64,000 bases of DNA from Janthinobacterium sp. 64. GTDB lineage: Bacteria; Pseudomonadota; Gammaproteobacteria; Burkholderiales; Burkholderiaceae_D. The DNA lies in NCBI RefSeq assembly GCF_002813325.1, contig NZ_PHUG01000001.1, positions 5,146,001 to 5,210,000 on the forward strand, in the 5' to 3' direction. The notes beneath the pieces are model-generated. The model ran no database searches. It was not told the origin of the DNA and worked only from the letters and a program-made list of their open reading frames with translations. The translations under genes were made by a program, and so were the position numbers. Positions 34,097 through 44,877 of the stretch are shown in pieces. Each line of letters begins with the position of its first letter. Position 1 is the first letter of the stretch.

Positions 34097-37000
34097 TTAC
34101 TGCATGAGAATGCCGTAAATCGGCGGGTCTTCGTCATAGGCGCCGTAGCCACTCTGCCGCCTCAACCTAGTCAGGGTCCAGAGATAGAATTGTTCATCCG
34201 GGGATGCGTCGCCTTCTTTCAACGCTTCCTCAACTTCTCCAACAAGAGCCGTCCCGCAAAGCCCACTGATTGATGTCGGATGACCTGGTGACCACCCTGC
34301 GTTCCAGTAGACACTGGTGGCTACGAGTTTCCCCTCTATTGACACCGTCAGTTCTCCGGCAGACGGGTCCACGGCAACCTCACCATCGTGACCGGTAATG
34401 ACTGGTAGATACAGCCGTTTTGGATATAGGTCTTTTTGAAGATAACCAACCCGGTCAACGGCATGGATGGTGGCCATTGGCGCGGACTGCGTCTCCTCGT
34501 CAAGTACATCGGCGAGTTCTAGGCTGGATACGTGGCTACGTGTGCCCCACGCATGCGCATCGAATGTTCCGTAGACGTTATGCTGCTGACGGCTATCAAA
34601 CCTAGCTGCTAACGAGTCGGCGTCGATAGGACGATTCCCCCACATTCTCCAGCGAACAACAGACAGCTCAATAATCTCGTAGGCGCTCACAACAACCGGT
34701 GTCACCATTGCCAACAGGACCGCTCCTGGATTATTTACTGTCAAAGTACTTTGTGCTTCGTTAATGAATGCAGCGACCGATGTGTTGTCTTCGACGACAT
34801 TGAGGTTAAGTTGCGGCATCCACGGCGGACGGGCTGGCCGCAAAAAAGCCAAGGTGGGTTCAAGGGGAAGCGCGTAGCATGCGTAGTGGAATGCTATCTC
34901 GTTCGGCATCCTCCACAATCTCCTTGCAACCTCCAGGGTACGCTGAAACGCTGCCAACATCCGAAGAAGAGTCCTACATGCGAAGCCTCCTGTCGCTTTG
35001 TCCCCCGCCGGGCGAACGAAGTAGGCCAGGTCACCCTGGAGCGGCGCATCAGGATAAGCGGCTTCAGTCAGAGACCATTCGAACGCGAATTGCCTCGTAA
35101 ACGGTAGGTTCGACTGCCGCTCTAATTCGTTCATGAGTGTCAAGTAGATTCGAGGAACGCTGGTTCCTTGGACTCGCTCGAAATCTATCGGTATCTGAAA
35201 GTCCGGGGGCGCAACCTTCAAGGATGGAGTGACGTCTGATGAGTGCGTCTGACCCATGTCTTCCAATAGCCGCTCAGCCAGCAGAGAGGGATGTCTTACT
35301 GCGGCACCAAGGTCGGGAATAACAACCCAGCCCTGATTGAACGCTATCCAAAAGATGTTAAGCAGTTCCACGGTCTCTGCTTCCAAGTGGCAGAGGCGAA
35401 GCTCATGCAGCAGACGCTCACATACCTCTGCCCGCGCACTGGGCGAAAGCAGCAGAGAGGCCAGCTCCTGCATCGCCCACCAACGGGTCGCGGCAATTGG
35501 CCAACGGAGGCGTAGCATCAGCATCTCAAGTTCGACGTTTAGGTCTGGGAGTTTCTCCGCCCAAGACGGCACGCTAAGGCAAAGCGTGCGTGTGTCCTCT
35601 TGAACGCATCGAACCATAGCCTCTGCAAACTGAACTGCTTCGGCCGTTCTTCCTTGCAAGCCAAGGAAGTAGACCATCATGTCACTAGGGATGACGCGGG
35701 TTCGCTTGGGCCTATCAAGCCAGCTGTACGTGGACTTAAGAAAGAATTCATCGCAGCGACGCCTATACGTCTTCACGACTTGCCTCAATCTATCCTGAGT
35801 TTTCTCCGACCGCTCCATATAATGGCGAAGCCAGCCTCCCTTGAATAGTTGCGCTTGAACTATGTATGGAAATGCCTTAACCGGGCCCTCTAATCGAAGT
35901 TTGGTAGCAAATGCTAAGTCGAGGAGGTCGCTCAAGTCATTGTCGCGACATGAGTCTGATAGCAAGATAGGTTCCAAGGCCCCAATTAGTTGAGAACCTT
36001 GCCCTTGCGCTTCCCAATAGACGTACCACTCGCACAACACGTCTGTTCGCACGCCAAAGTGCTCTTTTAGGTCATTTGTGAGCCGGGGCAGGTCGGTAAC
36101 TGGGTAGGTTTTAACGTCGCCAAGAAAGGGTTTCCAGTCGGTATCAGAGCCTTTGGAGGACGGCTCGTCGATGCGCCCAACGTCCCCTCCTCGATGTTGT
36201 TCGACCTCCGCCAACATTTTGGCAGCAATGGCATCACCGCTATCGGCTGCGACTTGTAGTGACTCGATTGCCTCGAGATGGATGCCCGTTCGAAGGACAG
36301 CGCTTGTGAACTCACACTGATTTTTCGCGGTTCTAAGAAATGCTCTCAGACAGTTCTCGGCTTCGGACCAGTCACCGCATTCAGTGTGCTTCCGAAATTT
36401 TTCTACAAGCGCTCCTCTATCCAAATTCGCTAGCAGGTCATCGGCCTGGGCCAAGACGTGCCTAGTGCCTTTCCCGTCGGTATAGGCCAAGACATTATGT
36501 ACCTGTGGGGCTACTTCCGCCAGCAATCGTCGGGCTTCATCAGGTTCGACAGGCATGAGATATTCGAGCGCATCCATGACCTCCGATAAAGCTGGGTCCT
36601 TGCGCTGTGCATATCCAAGGGCAAGCTCCCAGGTCCTGCGGCACAAGTCCACTGCAAGGGGGGCGATGTCATGTCGTATCGCCATCTCACACAACTCTAG
36701 CATCGCCATCATACGGACGCCGGTTTCTTCCTGGTTGTCTGCATCAAACCCGGAAAGTTGATGGCGAATGAATGCCTCTGCGGCCCCATCTGACAGCACT
36801 TTGGCACAGCCTGACACGTACCGTGTTCTGAATTCCGCTGTATCGAACCAGACTTGCTTCATCGCGAGCTGCAAGTCAGCTACCTCAACGAGAGGGGCCT
36901 GTCCGAACCGGGTACTCATGAGCTGAATGTCGACAGCAATACCATGAAGCGCGCGTCTGAAATCAGAGGAGCCTTGGCCAAGGTTATAGTTGTGGTCAAA

Positions 37001-39931
37001 GCCCGAGAATTTGATTGAGCTGAAGGCTTGGTACAGTTGGGAAAATTTGATAGCGTGGCCGGCTGCCCAGCGCTCTGCAAATTCGCGGCCAATGCTGCCT
37101 AGTTGGTCGAGGTAGCTCGAAACGTTTTCGCGGTTCTTGAACTTAGGTACTCTTAGCGTGGACACATTTTTTCCAGCAGTCAGCTCTAGGTGAGCCGAAC
37201 CGAAGAACCAATCATGTGCCAAGTTGGACAGCGCCTCGCGGCTCTCTTCATAGCTACCTTCCTGCCACTTATAGTCCAACGGTCTGACCGAAAAATTGAC
37301 ATCGCCTCCCGCCAGTGCGTTGAGACATCCGACAAGAATCCCTCGAGACATTGCAGGAAACTCAGTCCAAGCGGAGAGGTCAACCTCAGCGAGTGCTGCA
37401 GCACGGAAAGCAGCATCGCAGACCATCAGCTTTGGCTCACCTTCGGGCAGTGCCACGGAAATTTCAACCAATCTACGCAATTGGTTGCTGTCTACGAGCG
37501 CTTCTAGGCGCTTGCGTGCCATCGGAGGCCACCGCTCGGCAATCCATTGCGCCTCCTTTTCCGTAGTCGAGTCAAGCACACTGAGTTCAGCAAACGCTCT
37601 GGCCAAGTAGAGCATTTTACCTTGGGCCTCAGAGCCTTGATTTTGCGTTGCAAACCGGCTTTCTCCTCTGTGCCGGCGTAGTGCTTCTTGAGCACAGTCT
37701 TTGGCAGCAGGCCCGTTGCCTCGCGCAGCGAGGGCCAACCCGAGCGCTGCTACGTCGACTACTGCCGTTTCATGTCGCGAGGCAAATGCCTCGTCAATCA
37801 CATTGCCATCGGGGGCCAGCGTCCAGGTGCAGGCCTTGAGTCGCGCGGCATCCTTACCCATTAGTTGATACGATAGGCTGTTGAGTAGCCGGTGCTTCAG
37901 ATGCCGAAGACGATACGCGTCAGCATACTGGGTTCGTTGTACGGCCTGCTCCTCCGCTTCATCGAGCAGATTCTCGAAAAGGTCCGTTGGATAGCCTTCC
38001 TGCAAGCGCTCCAGAACCCAATCACGCTGAAGACCTGCAATCAGCTCATCAGGATGGCCCCTTTTCGCTTTTACTGACCAGAGCCAGTTGACTCGCAGTG
38101 CCGTCGGAGCGGTAGTGCCCAGCCATGCCTCTACAAAGACCGCCAATTCATCGACTCGTTGCTCGAAAGTGTCGGTTTGTCTGACATAAACGATAAGACT
38201 TTCGTGGAAGGGGCGTAGGCCTGCCGAAGATGCGTGCAGCAAATGTTCCACAGCAGTTACCTCGGGCCGAGGGGAGCTCGAAAGAACGGCAATTTCCGTA
38301 AAGGCGTGTTTCGGCCAGAAGAATGGAAATGCGCAAACGAGTCGCAGGACATCCTTTTGGCTCGCGGTTAGCAGGTGCCAAAGCGAGCTGTAGTAGGTTT
38401 TGGCATCACGACTCATGTCGCCCGAGAGCTTCTCAACGCTCCACACGGATAACGCCTGCCCCGACCGTACGAGCTCTTCTGTCGCATAGATGACATGAAG
38501 TGGATGGCCCGAAGTACGTTCACGCATCTTTGCAGCAGCTGCCTGTAGTTCGGCTTCGGCTATCGGCTTGCCAGTTCGAAGTTGAAGGCGCCCTTGTTGC
38601 ACCTCTTTGCGCAAGTACTGAAGCACTGCGTCATCCGACATGGCCGGAAGCTCTAGCCAGGTGCCGCGAGGTGCCTCAATAAGTAAGCGATTTGGAAGTT
38701 GAGCGTCCTCAACGGGCTGCGTTCCGACGACCAGAACTAGGTTGTCGCAAGCCGGTAATAGTTGATTAAATACCTCGTCAAGAGAGCGTTTGTCATAGCC
38801 TTGGCTGCGCCAAACATGGTCGAGTCCATCAAGTATCACCACGAACGGCATTCCTTGCCTGCGGTAGTGAGCTGCACACGCCATTAAGGCAGACGAAAGT
38901 GCTCTGTCGTGTACCACAACGTCACTGTGGAACTCTTTGACCTGTGCAAGGAGTGATTCTTGCACCGCGAAGCTCGTGTATCGGTCGCGAGTGCGGTCGT
39001 TTGCCGACAGGTAGTAGTGATGGCGAACGAAAGGGATGTCTCCTTTCTGCAGCAGCTCGCATACCTTGCTCAGGTATGTGCTCTTGCCTCGGCCAGGCGG
39101 GCCAGTCAGAACCACGGGCTGCTTCGGCGCTGCCTTAAGCGCAGCCATAAACCTGGTGTGAAAGCCCGTGTCAGGTACGCGATAACCCAGCGGAATGACA
39201 AAGTCTTCGGGAAGTGGTTCCGGGGCTATGACACGTAACGTGGCTTGAAGTACCTTGAATGTAATCCAGCCGTCGGGCGCCGGTTGGTTTTTCTCGATGG
39301 ACCAGTGAACCGCCCTGTTCTTGAGCGTTTCGATACCCTCAACTGTCGAGTGCCTTCGTAGTCGCTGAGTCAAGTGTATCTCGATACTGGAGAAGCCTTT
39401 GTCGCTGTGTATAACCTCCAGCGCCTGGAAAAGACGCACCGCATTGGCAGCTCCACCGAGGTCCTGTTCCACCTTTGTTTGGATATCTGCTGGTGCGAGC
39501 GTGTAGTCAATAAACGCACCACCGGTAAAACAGGCTTCCATTACAAGGTCGGGTACCCGGTTTGTCAGCAAACGGATATCCCCAACCTTTGCTGGCTCGA
39601 TTGCGTCGAGCGCATCAAACCACTTGCGGAGGTTTGTTCGCGCTGTCCCACCTGCTTTGCCCTTTTTTTCCAACAACCATTTCCAGTCAAGCGCATGCTT
39701 AGATGGGGATGGCGTGAACTTGACTTGCCAAAGGTCTATTCGACCGTCAGGTCGTTCTGCGACCAAGTCATCTAACCCTTGGGGCGCAATCGCGTCTTCA
39801 TCACACTCGAAGCGAATGCGCGCGTATCGCGTAGGGGCATCAAGCCAGTCGCAAAGTAGGTTCACGCCTTGCATAGTTTGATAGACGTATCCCGCAGCAA
39901 TAATTGCAGAGGTCTTGATTTTTGTGCTCAC
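34097..39931 (-). CDS. Avs-like STAND NTPase with N-terminal Cap4-type nuclease, 1944 aa
   Basis: A single very large protein. N-terminal nuclease: AAGYVYQTMQGVNLL, acidic residues in DDLVAERPDGRIDLWQVK (residues 54-71, the D...QVK core of Cap4/DUF4297 endonucleases). The STAND NTPase follows: Walker A TGPPGRGKST near 277 and Walker B VVILDGLDHVW near 365. About 1400 residues of helical repeat-like sequence form the sensor. The size and order agree with Avs proteins that detect conserved phage proteins and then cleave DNA. Which Avs type, and which phage protein is sensed, cannot be read from sequence. The gene stands alone, 195 bases from the recombinase module. Confidence 0.85.
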   Translation of the reverse strand: MSTKIKTSAIIAAGYVYQTMQGVNLLCDWLDAPTRYARIRFECDEDAIAPQGLDDLVAERPDGRIDLWQVKFTPSPSKHALDWKWLLEKKGKAGGTARTNLRKWFDALDAIEPAKVGDIRLLTNRVPDLVMEACFTGGAFIDYTLAPADIQTKVEQDLGGAANAVRLFQALEVIHSDKGFSSIEIHLTQRLRRHSTVEGIETLKNRAVHWSIEKNQPAPDGWITFKVLQATLRVIAPEPLPEDFVIPLGYRVPDTGFHTRFMAALKAAPKQPVVLTGPPGRGKSTYLSKVCELLQKGDIPFVRHHYYLSANDRTRDRYTSFAVQESLLAQVKEFHSDVVVHDRALSSALMACAAHYRRQGMPFVVILDGLDHVWRSQGYDKRSLDEVFNQLLPACDNLVLVVGTQPVEDAQLPNRLLIEAPRGTWLELPAMSDDAVLQYLRKEVQQGRLQLRTGKPIAEAELQAAAAKMRERTSGHPLHVIYATEELVRSGQALSVWSVEKLSGDMSRDAKTYYSSLWHLLTASQKDVLRLVCAFPFFWPKHAFTEIAVLSSSPRPEVTAVEHLLHASSAGLRPFHESLIVYVRQTDTFEQRVDELAVFVEAWLGTTAPTALRVNWLWSVKAKRGHPDELIAGLQRDWVLERLQEGYPTDLFENLLDEAEEQAVQRTQYADAYRLRHLKHRLLNSLSYQLMGKDAARLKACTWTLAPDGNVIDEAFASRHETAVVDVAALGLALAARGNGPAAKDCAQEALRRHRGESRFATQNQGSEAQGKMLYLARAFAELSVLDSTTEKEAQWIAERWPPMARKRLEALVDSNQLRRLVEISVALPEGEPKLMVCDAAFRAAALAEVDLSAWTEFPAMSRGILVGCLNALAGGDVNFSVRPLDYKWQEGSYEESREALSNLAHDWFFGSAHLELTAGKNVSTLRVPKFKNRENVSSYLDQLGSIGREFAERWAAGHAIKFSQLYQAFSSIKFSGFDHNYNLGQGSSDFRRALHGIAVDIQLMSTRFGQAPLVEVADLQLAMKQVWFDTAEFRTRYVSGCAKVLSDGAAEAFIRHQLSGFDADNQEETGVRMMAMLELCEMAIRHDIAPLAVDLCRRTWELALGYAQRKDPALSEVMDALEYLMPVEPDEARRLLAEVAPQVHNVLAYTDGKGTRHVLAQADDLLANLDRGALVEKFRKHTECGDWSEAENCLRAFLRTAKNQCEFTSAVLRTGIHLEAIESLQVAADSGDAIAAKMLAEVEQHRGGDVGRIDEPSSKGSDTDWKPFLGDVKTYPVTDLPRLTNDLKEHFGVRTDVLCEWYVYWEAQGQGSQLIGALEPILLSDSCRDNDLSDLLDLAFATKLRLEGPVKAFPYIVQAQLFKGGWLRHYMERSEKTQDRLRQVVKTYRRRCDEFFLKSTYSWLDRPKRTRVIPSDMMVYFLGLQGRTAEAVQFAEAMVRCVQEDTRTLCLSVPSWAEKLPDLNVELEMLMLRLRWPIAATRWWAMQELASLLLSPSARAEVCERLLHELRLCHLEAETVELLNIFWIAFNQGWVVIPDLGAAVRHPSLLAERLLEDMGQTHSSDVTPSLKVAPPDFQIPIDFERVQGTSVPRIYLTLMNELERQSNLPFTRQFAFEWSLTEAAYPDAPLQGDLAYFVRPAGDKATGGFACRTLLRMLAAFQRTLEVARRLWRMPNEIAFHYACYALPLEPTLAFLRPARPPWMPQLNLNVVEDNTSVAAFINEAQSTLTVNNPGAVLLAMVTPVVVSAYEIIELSVVRWRMWGNRPIDADSLAARFDSRQQHNVYGTFDAHAWGTRSHVSSLELADVLDEETQSAPMATIHAVDRVGYLQKDLYPKRLYLPVITGHDGEVAVDPSAGELTVSIEGKLVATSVYWNAGWSPGHPTSISGLCGTALVGEVEEALKEGDASPDEQFYLWTLTRLRRQSGYGAYDEDPPIYGILMQ

Positions 39932-40126
39932 ATGGTCCCTAGGCTATAGTTTGGCAAAATAAAGTGAACGTTGGCTGTCGGTGCCAACTGCGTGCATCGC
40001 CGTCAACAACAGAAGAAGTTGGCCGCGAGCAATGAAGTAATGAAGCAATGTAGCATTGATGGGGGGCGATGCACCCCAGCGCATATTTATTCGGCTATCC
40101 TAATTTCGATACCGAGTTCCACGTTT

Positions 40127-40630
40127 CTACGGTTTGCCAATAGGCCTCACGACATGGAGGCCGACAACCTCGTTGGGACTACGGTCGGCACGACTTTCGA
40201 TTCGTTTGATTTCGGCCGCCTTGTCGTGGTACTCGTTCTCGAGTTTCCGCATGCGGTTTAGCATAGCTGCTTGCTCTGATATGGAAACCCTTAGCCGCTG
40301 TTCTAAGATACGGTTGATTTGCTTCAAGTCCGCGTTGATAGCACGCATGTCGGTAGGGACGCGTATAGGTAGCTGGTCATCAGCAGCGTCTTTTCCACAA
40401 ATCGCCCTGCGCACATTCGGATAGCGACATTCCTTATAGGCAAACAACGAGCGTGAGACCCCGGCCTCTTTAGCCACCGTTGTAGGATTCGCTTTCAACT
40501 TTCCTTTTTTTGCCAATACAGCTAGGTCCGGATTTTCGGGGCTGCCTTCTTTAACTCTAGCCACGGCGGCGAGCAAGTATTGCTCCATGCCCTCGCGCGT
40601 AGCTGGCAAGTCTTTGCGCTTACCCCTCAT
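40127..40630 (-). CDS. ginD: Small HTH protein of the integration module (GinD-like)
   Basis: 167 aa from ATG 40630, overlapping the end of the 746-aa recombinase gene by eleven bases. NPTTVAKEAGVSRSLFAYKE is a helix-turn-helix; the C-terminal half (NADLKQINRILEQRLRVSIS, AAMLNRMRKLENEYHDKAAE) is a coiled coil. The same arrangement is found in small accessory proteins (TnpC, DUF6262-like) next to multi-recombinase modules. It is the fourth gene of the island's recombination operon and probably an accessory DNA-binding factor. Confidence 0.78.
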   Translation of the reverse strand: MRGKRKDLPATREGMEQYLLAAVARVKEGSPENPDLAVLAKKGKLKANPTTVAKEAGVSRSLFAYKECRYPNVRRAICGKDAADDQLPIRVPTDMRAINADLKQINRILEQRLRVSISEQAAMLNRMRKLENEYHDKAAEIKRIESRADRSPNEVVGLHVVRPIGKP

Positions 40631-42860
40631 AGGTCATCTCCAGTTCTGGTAGCGTAGCGCCGAGGCTCAAGAGGTATCCCTTTGCTTGGTCTGCTCGAAT
40701 TTTTGCAACTCGAAATTCATTGCCTTGCCCTGTAGCATTCGCCTTCAACCATATGACTTTATTGTCAACGTAACGCTTCGTCCAGTAGTCGATGTTCTGT
40801 TCGCCAGCTACGAAAAGATAGCAGCCAGTACAAATTGATGGCTCACGGTGTGCGAAGTTTGGGGCCTTGTTTGCCCAATGGACTGTCTGAGCACGCTTGT
40901 GGCATTGAGCCTGCAAGGGCGCAATGGCGGGAATGCACTGGCCGTAGCCATGGAAGAAAATTTTCATGTCTCGATTTCGGCACCATGTGTCCATTGTTCC
41001 CCTAGCCTCATTGTCGTCCATGCCCTCGACAATCTTCCGCAGCTCAGGCAGATACTGGTCCATTAGCTTTGCTAACCGTCCCTCTTGCTTCGAAGAGGTA
41101 CCTCGCACCCTAGATAAAAAGAAGTCTGATGTGAGGTTACGATTGAACTCGGCTACGCCGGTGATTAGGCTTGCACTGGTGCCAACGTAAGCTCCTTCAG
41201 TCATCGCCAGTGAGAGGTGCTTGAACTGCCTTGCGATGGCCGGCAGCATTCGCTTGTCGACCTGAAATACGTACTGGGCGTAAGTTTTACGCCATTGGTG
41301 AGTGCGGATGCAATTCCCTCGGCTTTTCTTGTACGGACGCGTTTCTTCGGTCATCGGGATTTCGTGCCAGTCGACAAACGACCGCGCAAAACTTTTCTGT
41401 CCTAAACGGAGTAAATGGTTATTCGGCTCGGTAACGCCCGAGCGACTAATTGGAAAACCGCGAGGCACGCCAATTGTGATGATGAGATATTGTCCTATCT
41501 CTGGGTCTGCCAATGCCCTAAGAGGCGCAAGCAGCCGCTCAAGAACTGCAACGGCCTGTACTGCGTCGGGCAATTCGGTCGTACCACGGGGAGCAGCGGC
41601 AAGCAGCCACTCTTCGTTGACCGGTGCAGGACGCAGTTTTGTAAGTTTCGAATTCAAATAGTATAGGTCCAGCATCCCTGTCTTTGAGGGACGAACCGTA
41701 ATGCACGATGGCAGCCCAGTTTGCTCGTTCACACCTGCGAGAAGGGCGCTAAGTTCGCTTATGCGCATACCGGTTTCGCCCTGTGCAGTTATCACGCACG
41801 CATCGACCAACTCATCAACGAGGCGTCTTAACTCATCAAAGGCCGAGCTGCCTCTCGAACCGAGTGGGTGATGCCAAGGCAACGCTCCTTCAATAGCCGA
41901 GAACCGAAAGTTACGAAGAAAAGCGCTAACTTCAGGGGTGTCCGACGGAGCATCTGGCTTGTTTTCGGGGATTGTGCCGCGAATCTGGTATAAGCCATTC
42001 ACAAGCTCAATCAAATCGTCAGCCGTCATAGCGATGAATTCATGCGCTGCGTTCATCAAAGAGATGGCGACGGCGTCAGGAAGGGCAGGGATGCGGGCCG
42101 GAAGTTTCGTCGCTAGCTCAACGCTGACTTTGTTAACAGAGCGCCCAAAAAAAGGTGCTTCCGGCATCGGTCCAATCCCGAGTTTAGACATTGCAAACCG
42201 CTGTTCCCAGAGGTAGCGCCAAACAGAAAGCGAGTTTCTGAACGTTCCAGGGCTAACTCCGCCGATGTCTCCCGGGTCTACTGACTCGCCATCGCCACTT
42301 AGAAACTCACTTGAGTCATTGCCACTGACTTCGGCATCATCTTGGTCGAATTCGTCAAGTTCTGTGCCGTTGCCGAGGCTGCCGCTGTCGTCGGTGAAGT
42401 CGTTATCATCAGCCTTCATCGCATAGAAATCGACAAGCAAGTCGCAAAATCTGGCCGATGCACGATTGTTCAATTCGTCGAATCCAGCGTAATTGTGTTC
42501 GACCATCCATTTCAACAGGCGTCGCAATCCAGAAAAGATGCTTCCGGCACCGGTTGACTTGAGCTGCCTACCTACACGCCGCTCTGAGTAGAGGCTCCAA
42601 AAGAAGTGCTGGGCCTCATTAAGCAGGCGCGAATGCTGCGGGTCAAAAAGCGAAGTGCCATCATGAAGTCTGAAGTCCCAGATGCAGGTAACGGTAGTTG
42701 TACCTGCACCGACTAACTTCCCATCGAATACCCATTTCCTATCGGTCCATCGACTGACCTTAGAGACCCAAATTATTTTGTCGCTGGCATTGACACCTGC
42801 GGTGGGCAACGCGTCTTCTGCTATTGCGGGGTAAAGAGGATTTCTACGTGAATAAGTCAT
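40620..42860 (-). CDS. ginC: Large tyrosine recombinase (GinC-like)
   Basis: 746 aa from ATG 42860. The catalytic domain shows Arg in GETGMRISELSALLAG near 365, HQWRKTYAQYVFQ near 520 (H-x-x-R box) and a candidate Tyr in MTEGAYVGTS near 557. A Cys/His-rich tail follows (TWCRNRDM, GYGQCIP, HKRAQTVHWANKAPN, CTGCYLF), suggesting a zinc-binding domain. An acidic linker (DDNDFTDDSGSLGNGTELDE) splits the N-terminal DNA-binding part. It lies seven bases after ginB and overlaps ginD. Confidence 0.82.
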   Translation of the reverse strand: MTYSRRNPLYPAIAEDALPTAGVNASDKIIWVSKVSRWTDRKWVFDGKLVGAGTTTVTCIWDFRLHDGTSLFDPQHSRLLNEAQHFFWSLYSERRVGRQLKSTGAGSIFSGLRRLLKWMVEHNYAGFDELNNRASARFCDLLVDFYAMKADDNDFTDDSGSLGNGTELDEFDQDDAEVSGNDSSEFLSGDGESVDPGDIGGVSPGTFRNSLSVWRYLWEQRFAMSKLGIGPMPEAPFFGRSVNKVSVELATKLPARIPALPDAVAISLMNAAHEFIAMTADDLIELVNGLYQIRGTIPENKPDAPSDTPEVSAFLRNFRFSAIEGALPWHHPLGSRGSSAFDELRRLVDELVDACVITAQGETGMRISELSALLAGVNEQTGLPSCITVRPSKTGMLDLYYLNSKLTKLRPAPVNEEWLLAAAPRGTTELPDAVQAVAVLERLLAPLRALADPEIGQYLIITIGVPRGFPISRSGVTEPNNHLLRLGQKSFARSFVDWHEIPMTEETRPYKKSRGNCIRTHQWRKTYAQYVFQVDKRMLPAIARQFKHLSLAMTEGAYVGTSASLITGVAEFNRNLTSDFFLSRVRGTSSKQEGRLAKLMDQYLPELRKIVEGMDDNEARGTMDTWCRNRDMKIFFHGYGQCIPAIAPLQAQCHKRAQTVHWANKAPNFAHREPSICTGCYLFVAGEQNIDYWTKRYVDNKVIWLKANATGQGNEFRVAKIRADQAKGYLLSLGATLPELEMTYEG

Positions 42861-42867
42861 GTTTTTG

Positions 42868-44877
42868 TTACTCTAGTGGCGGTAATTTAGCGAGCTTGAT
42901 GCGCTTGGCTTGCTTTTGTATCAAGTCAGGAAAACTCGGCAGCCAAACCTGCAAGAGTTTTTCTTTTATCGGTGCCCATTTGGTAAGCCATGCCTCGGGC
43001 GCAATCTCGACCGCTGCTTCGTCAATCGCGTAAAGTAGGTTCCATGCCTGCGCAAGAGCATAGGGGTCGTTAAGAGCAATGGAGCCGTGTGGGCAGCCCG
43101 GACATGACCCGTAGCGGTTGCAAAGTTTGTTTGGGGTGTACGGACCGCTAAATGGGTCGACGCAAGTCCAGCCAGGCGTAGCCGCCCCAACATCGGCGCC
43201 ATCAGGCTTGTTCCGTGGGTCGACCTTCCCGAAGCTCTCACGCCACCTACGTCGGAGTTGTCCAACTTGGCCAAGGAACTCGTCGCCACGTTGCTTCTGG
43301 GCGTCTGTGCTGTAGCGACGATAGGTTGTCTCAGGCGATACATGGTTCGCTGCGGCTTGCTTGGCTCTGATATCACCACCGAACAACACATCTGTGAAAT
43401 CAAGTCCAGTTGGTCGAAACCGGTTGAGAGCCGTCTGAGGCAGGCCGTGGTCCTCATAGAATCGCCTAAGGCTATTGCGCCATACGTTATCGCTGGTTGC
43501 TGTGGATGGTCCGGCAAAGGACTTAAAAATACGGTCTTGTTGTTCAGTAGCAAAAATGAATAGACGTTCCCTCGCTGCCGGAGGGACCAAAGAGCGCGAG
43601 AAAGAAGTCCACTCCTCTAGGAACTTAACGATGCTCGCCGGATTGTCTGGGGCGTCTGTAGCTGGTCTAATTTGCGGCTGTGCGGCGTCATTTGACCGTC
43701 CCTTCTTTGCTCTAGCAAGAATTTCGAGCTCAGCCGGTTCGCGCTCTCCGGAGTTGCGCAGTGCCTCTTTCTTCTCGTGATTTATGTTGGCAGGCGAAGC
43801 GACTAATTCGATGCTCCCAATCTCATTTTTGCGAATGACGTAATCATGTAAAAGGCTCTGCAGTAGCGTCTCAGAATTGTAGTCAAGATGGATGGCAAGC
43901 ATTAGCACGAAAGGCACTAAGTCCCGCGCGTATGGATAAAAACAGTAATGGAGTTGCGGTATACTTCCAAATGGTTGAGTGCCTTCGACGACCCGCAGCA
44001 ACATTTTGTCCTGCATTTTTTTAAGTTTGGTAATGCTAAGAATAACGCCAGGTACGCGATGTCGGAGAGCTGCTAAACAAAGCCCCAAGTCTTTATAAGG
44101 GTTTGTTTTCCATATTGAATTGTTAAACGTGCCGCATGGATGATATGCATCACCCGGGAAGATATCCCCTTGCAAAGCTATAGGATTGCCAAGTTGAGCT
44201 TGCATAAGGGCTCGTTGATGGCGTACCTTTGTCATCGTAGCTGTAATCTCTTTTTTGCATGCAACGTAGATATCGCGGTAATTCTCTTCCGGGATGATTT
44301 TTACATGAGTGCGGTCGTCCGGAGTGCCACTCCAATAGTTATTCCTAATGTTGAGCTCAGGAGAAAGCTGGTGCTTCCATCCGTCAGACTTCTGCAGGTA
44401 ACGCATGACTGCGGAGGCAGTCATTTCGAAATGCTGCATCGACATTTTCTTGTACTTTGCTACTCCGTTCTCAGTGCGTCGAAGCCAGACAATGAACGTC
44501 TCAAAAACGTCCGTGGTGATGTCGCCGAGGCCTGTATCAGGCGCTGCCACCCGGAGATACTTGACAAGGCCATTCTTCAAATTGCGGACTTTTCCGTCAA
44601 CTGTTACAAAGGGACTGGCAACAAGTCGAGCTGGTAACGCAAGCGCCTCCGAAAAAGGCTCGCACAACATCGGGAAGTCCAGCAGGAAGCTAATGTCAAT
44701 TGATTTTTCGCCACCGGGTGCTTCTTTAAAGGGGACGACTAATTTGAGAGTTGGCCCCGATGGCTCTTCATGATGTTCGACACGGTAAGACTTAGCAATT
44801 TTCTCCGCAACGAAGTCGGCAATATTTGAGCCGGCTCGCTTTTGCGTATATGCGCTCGGTTTTTTTTGCTTACGCAT
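42868..44877 (-). CDS. ginB: Second large recombinase-type protein (GinB-like)
   Basis: 669 aa from ATG 44877, which overlaps the ginA stop by eight bases; the frame to 44946 runs into ginA. The C-terminal NHVSPETTYRRYSTDAQ resembles the H/W...Y end of tyrosine recombinases, but the upstream Arg boxes are hard to identify, so it may be a divergent or partly inactive member. A Cys-rich tail (NRYGSCPGCPHGS) parallels that of ginC. It belongs to the inward-reading operon at the right end. Confidence 0.75.
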   Translation of the reverse strand: MRKQKKPSAYTQKRAGSNIADFVAEKIAKSYRVEHHEEPSGPTLKLVVPFKEAPGGEKSIDISFLLDFPMLCEPFSEALALPARLVASPFVTVDGKVRNLKNGLVKYLRVAAPDTGLGDITTDVFETFIVWLRRTENGVAKYKKMSMQHFEMTASAVMRYLQKSDGWKHQLSPELNIRNNYWSGTPDDRTHVKIIPEENYRDIYVACKKEITATMTKVRHQRALMQAQLGNPIALQGDIFPGDAYHPCGTFNNSIWKTNPYKDLGLCLAALRHRVPGVILSITKLKKMQDKMLLRVVEGTQPFGSIPQLHYCFYPYARDLVPFVLMLAIHLDYNSETLLQSLLHDYVIRKNEIGSIELVASPANINHEKKEALRNSGEREPAELEILARAKKGRSNDAAQPQIRPATDAPDNPASIVKFLEEWTSFSRSLVPPAARERLFIFATEQQDRIFKSFAGPSTATSDNVWRNSLRRFYEDHGLPQTALNRFRPTGLDFTDVLFGGDIRAKQAAANHVSPETTYRRYSTDAQKQRGDEFLGQVGQLRRRWRESFGKVDPRNKPDGADVGAATPGWTCVDPFSGPYTPNKLCNRYGSCPGCPHGSIALNDPYALAQAWNLLYAIDEAAVEIAPEAWLTKWAPIKEKLLQVWLPSFPDLIQKQAKRIKLAKLPPLE

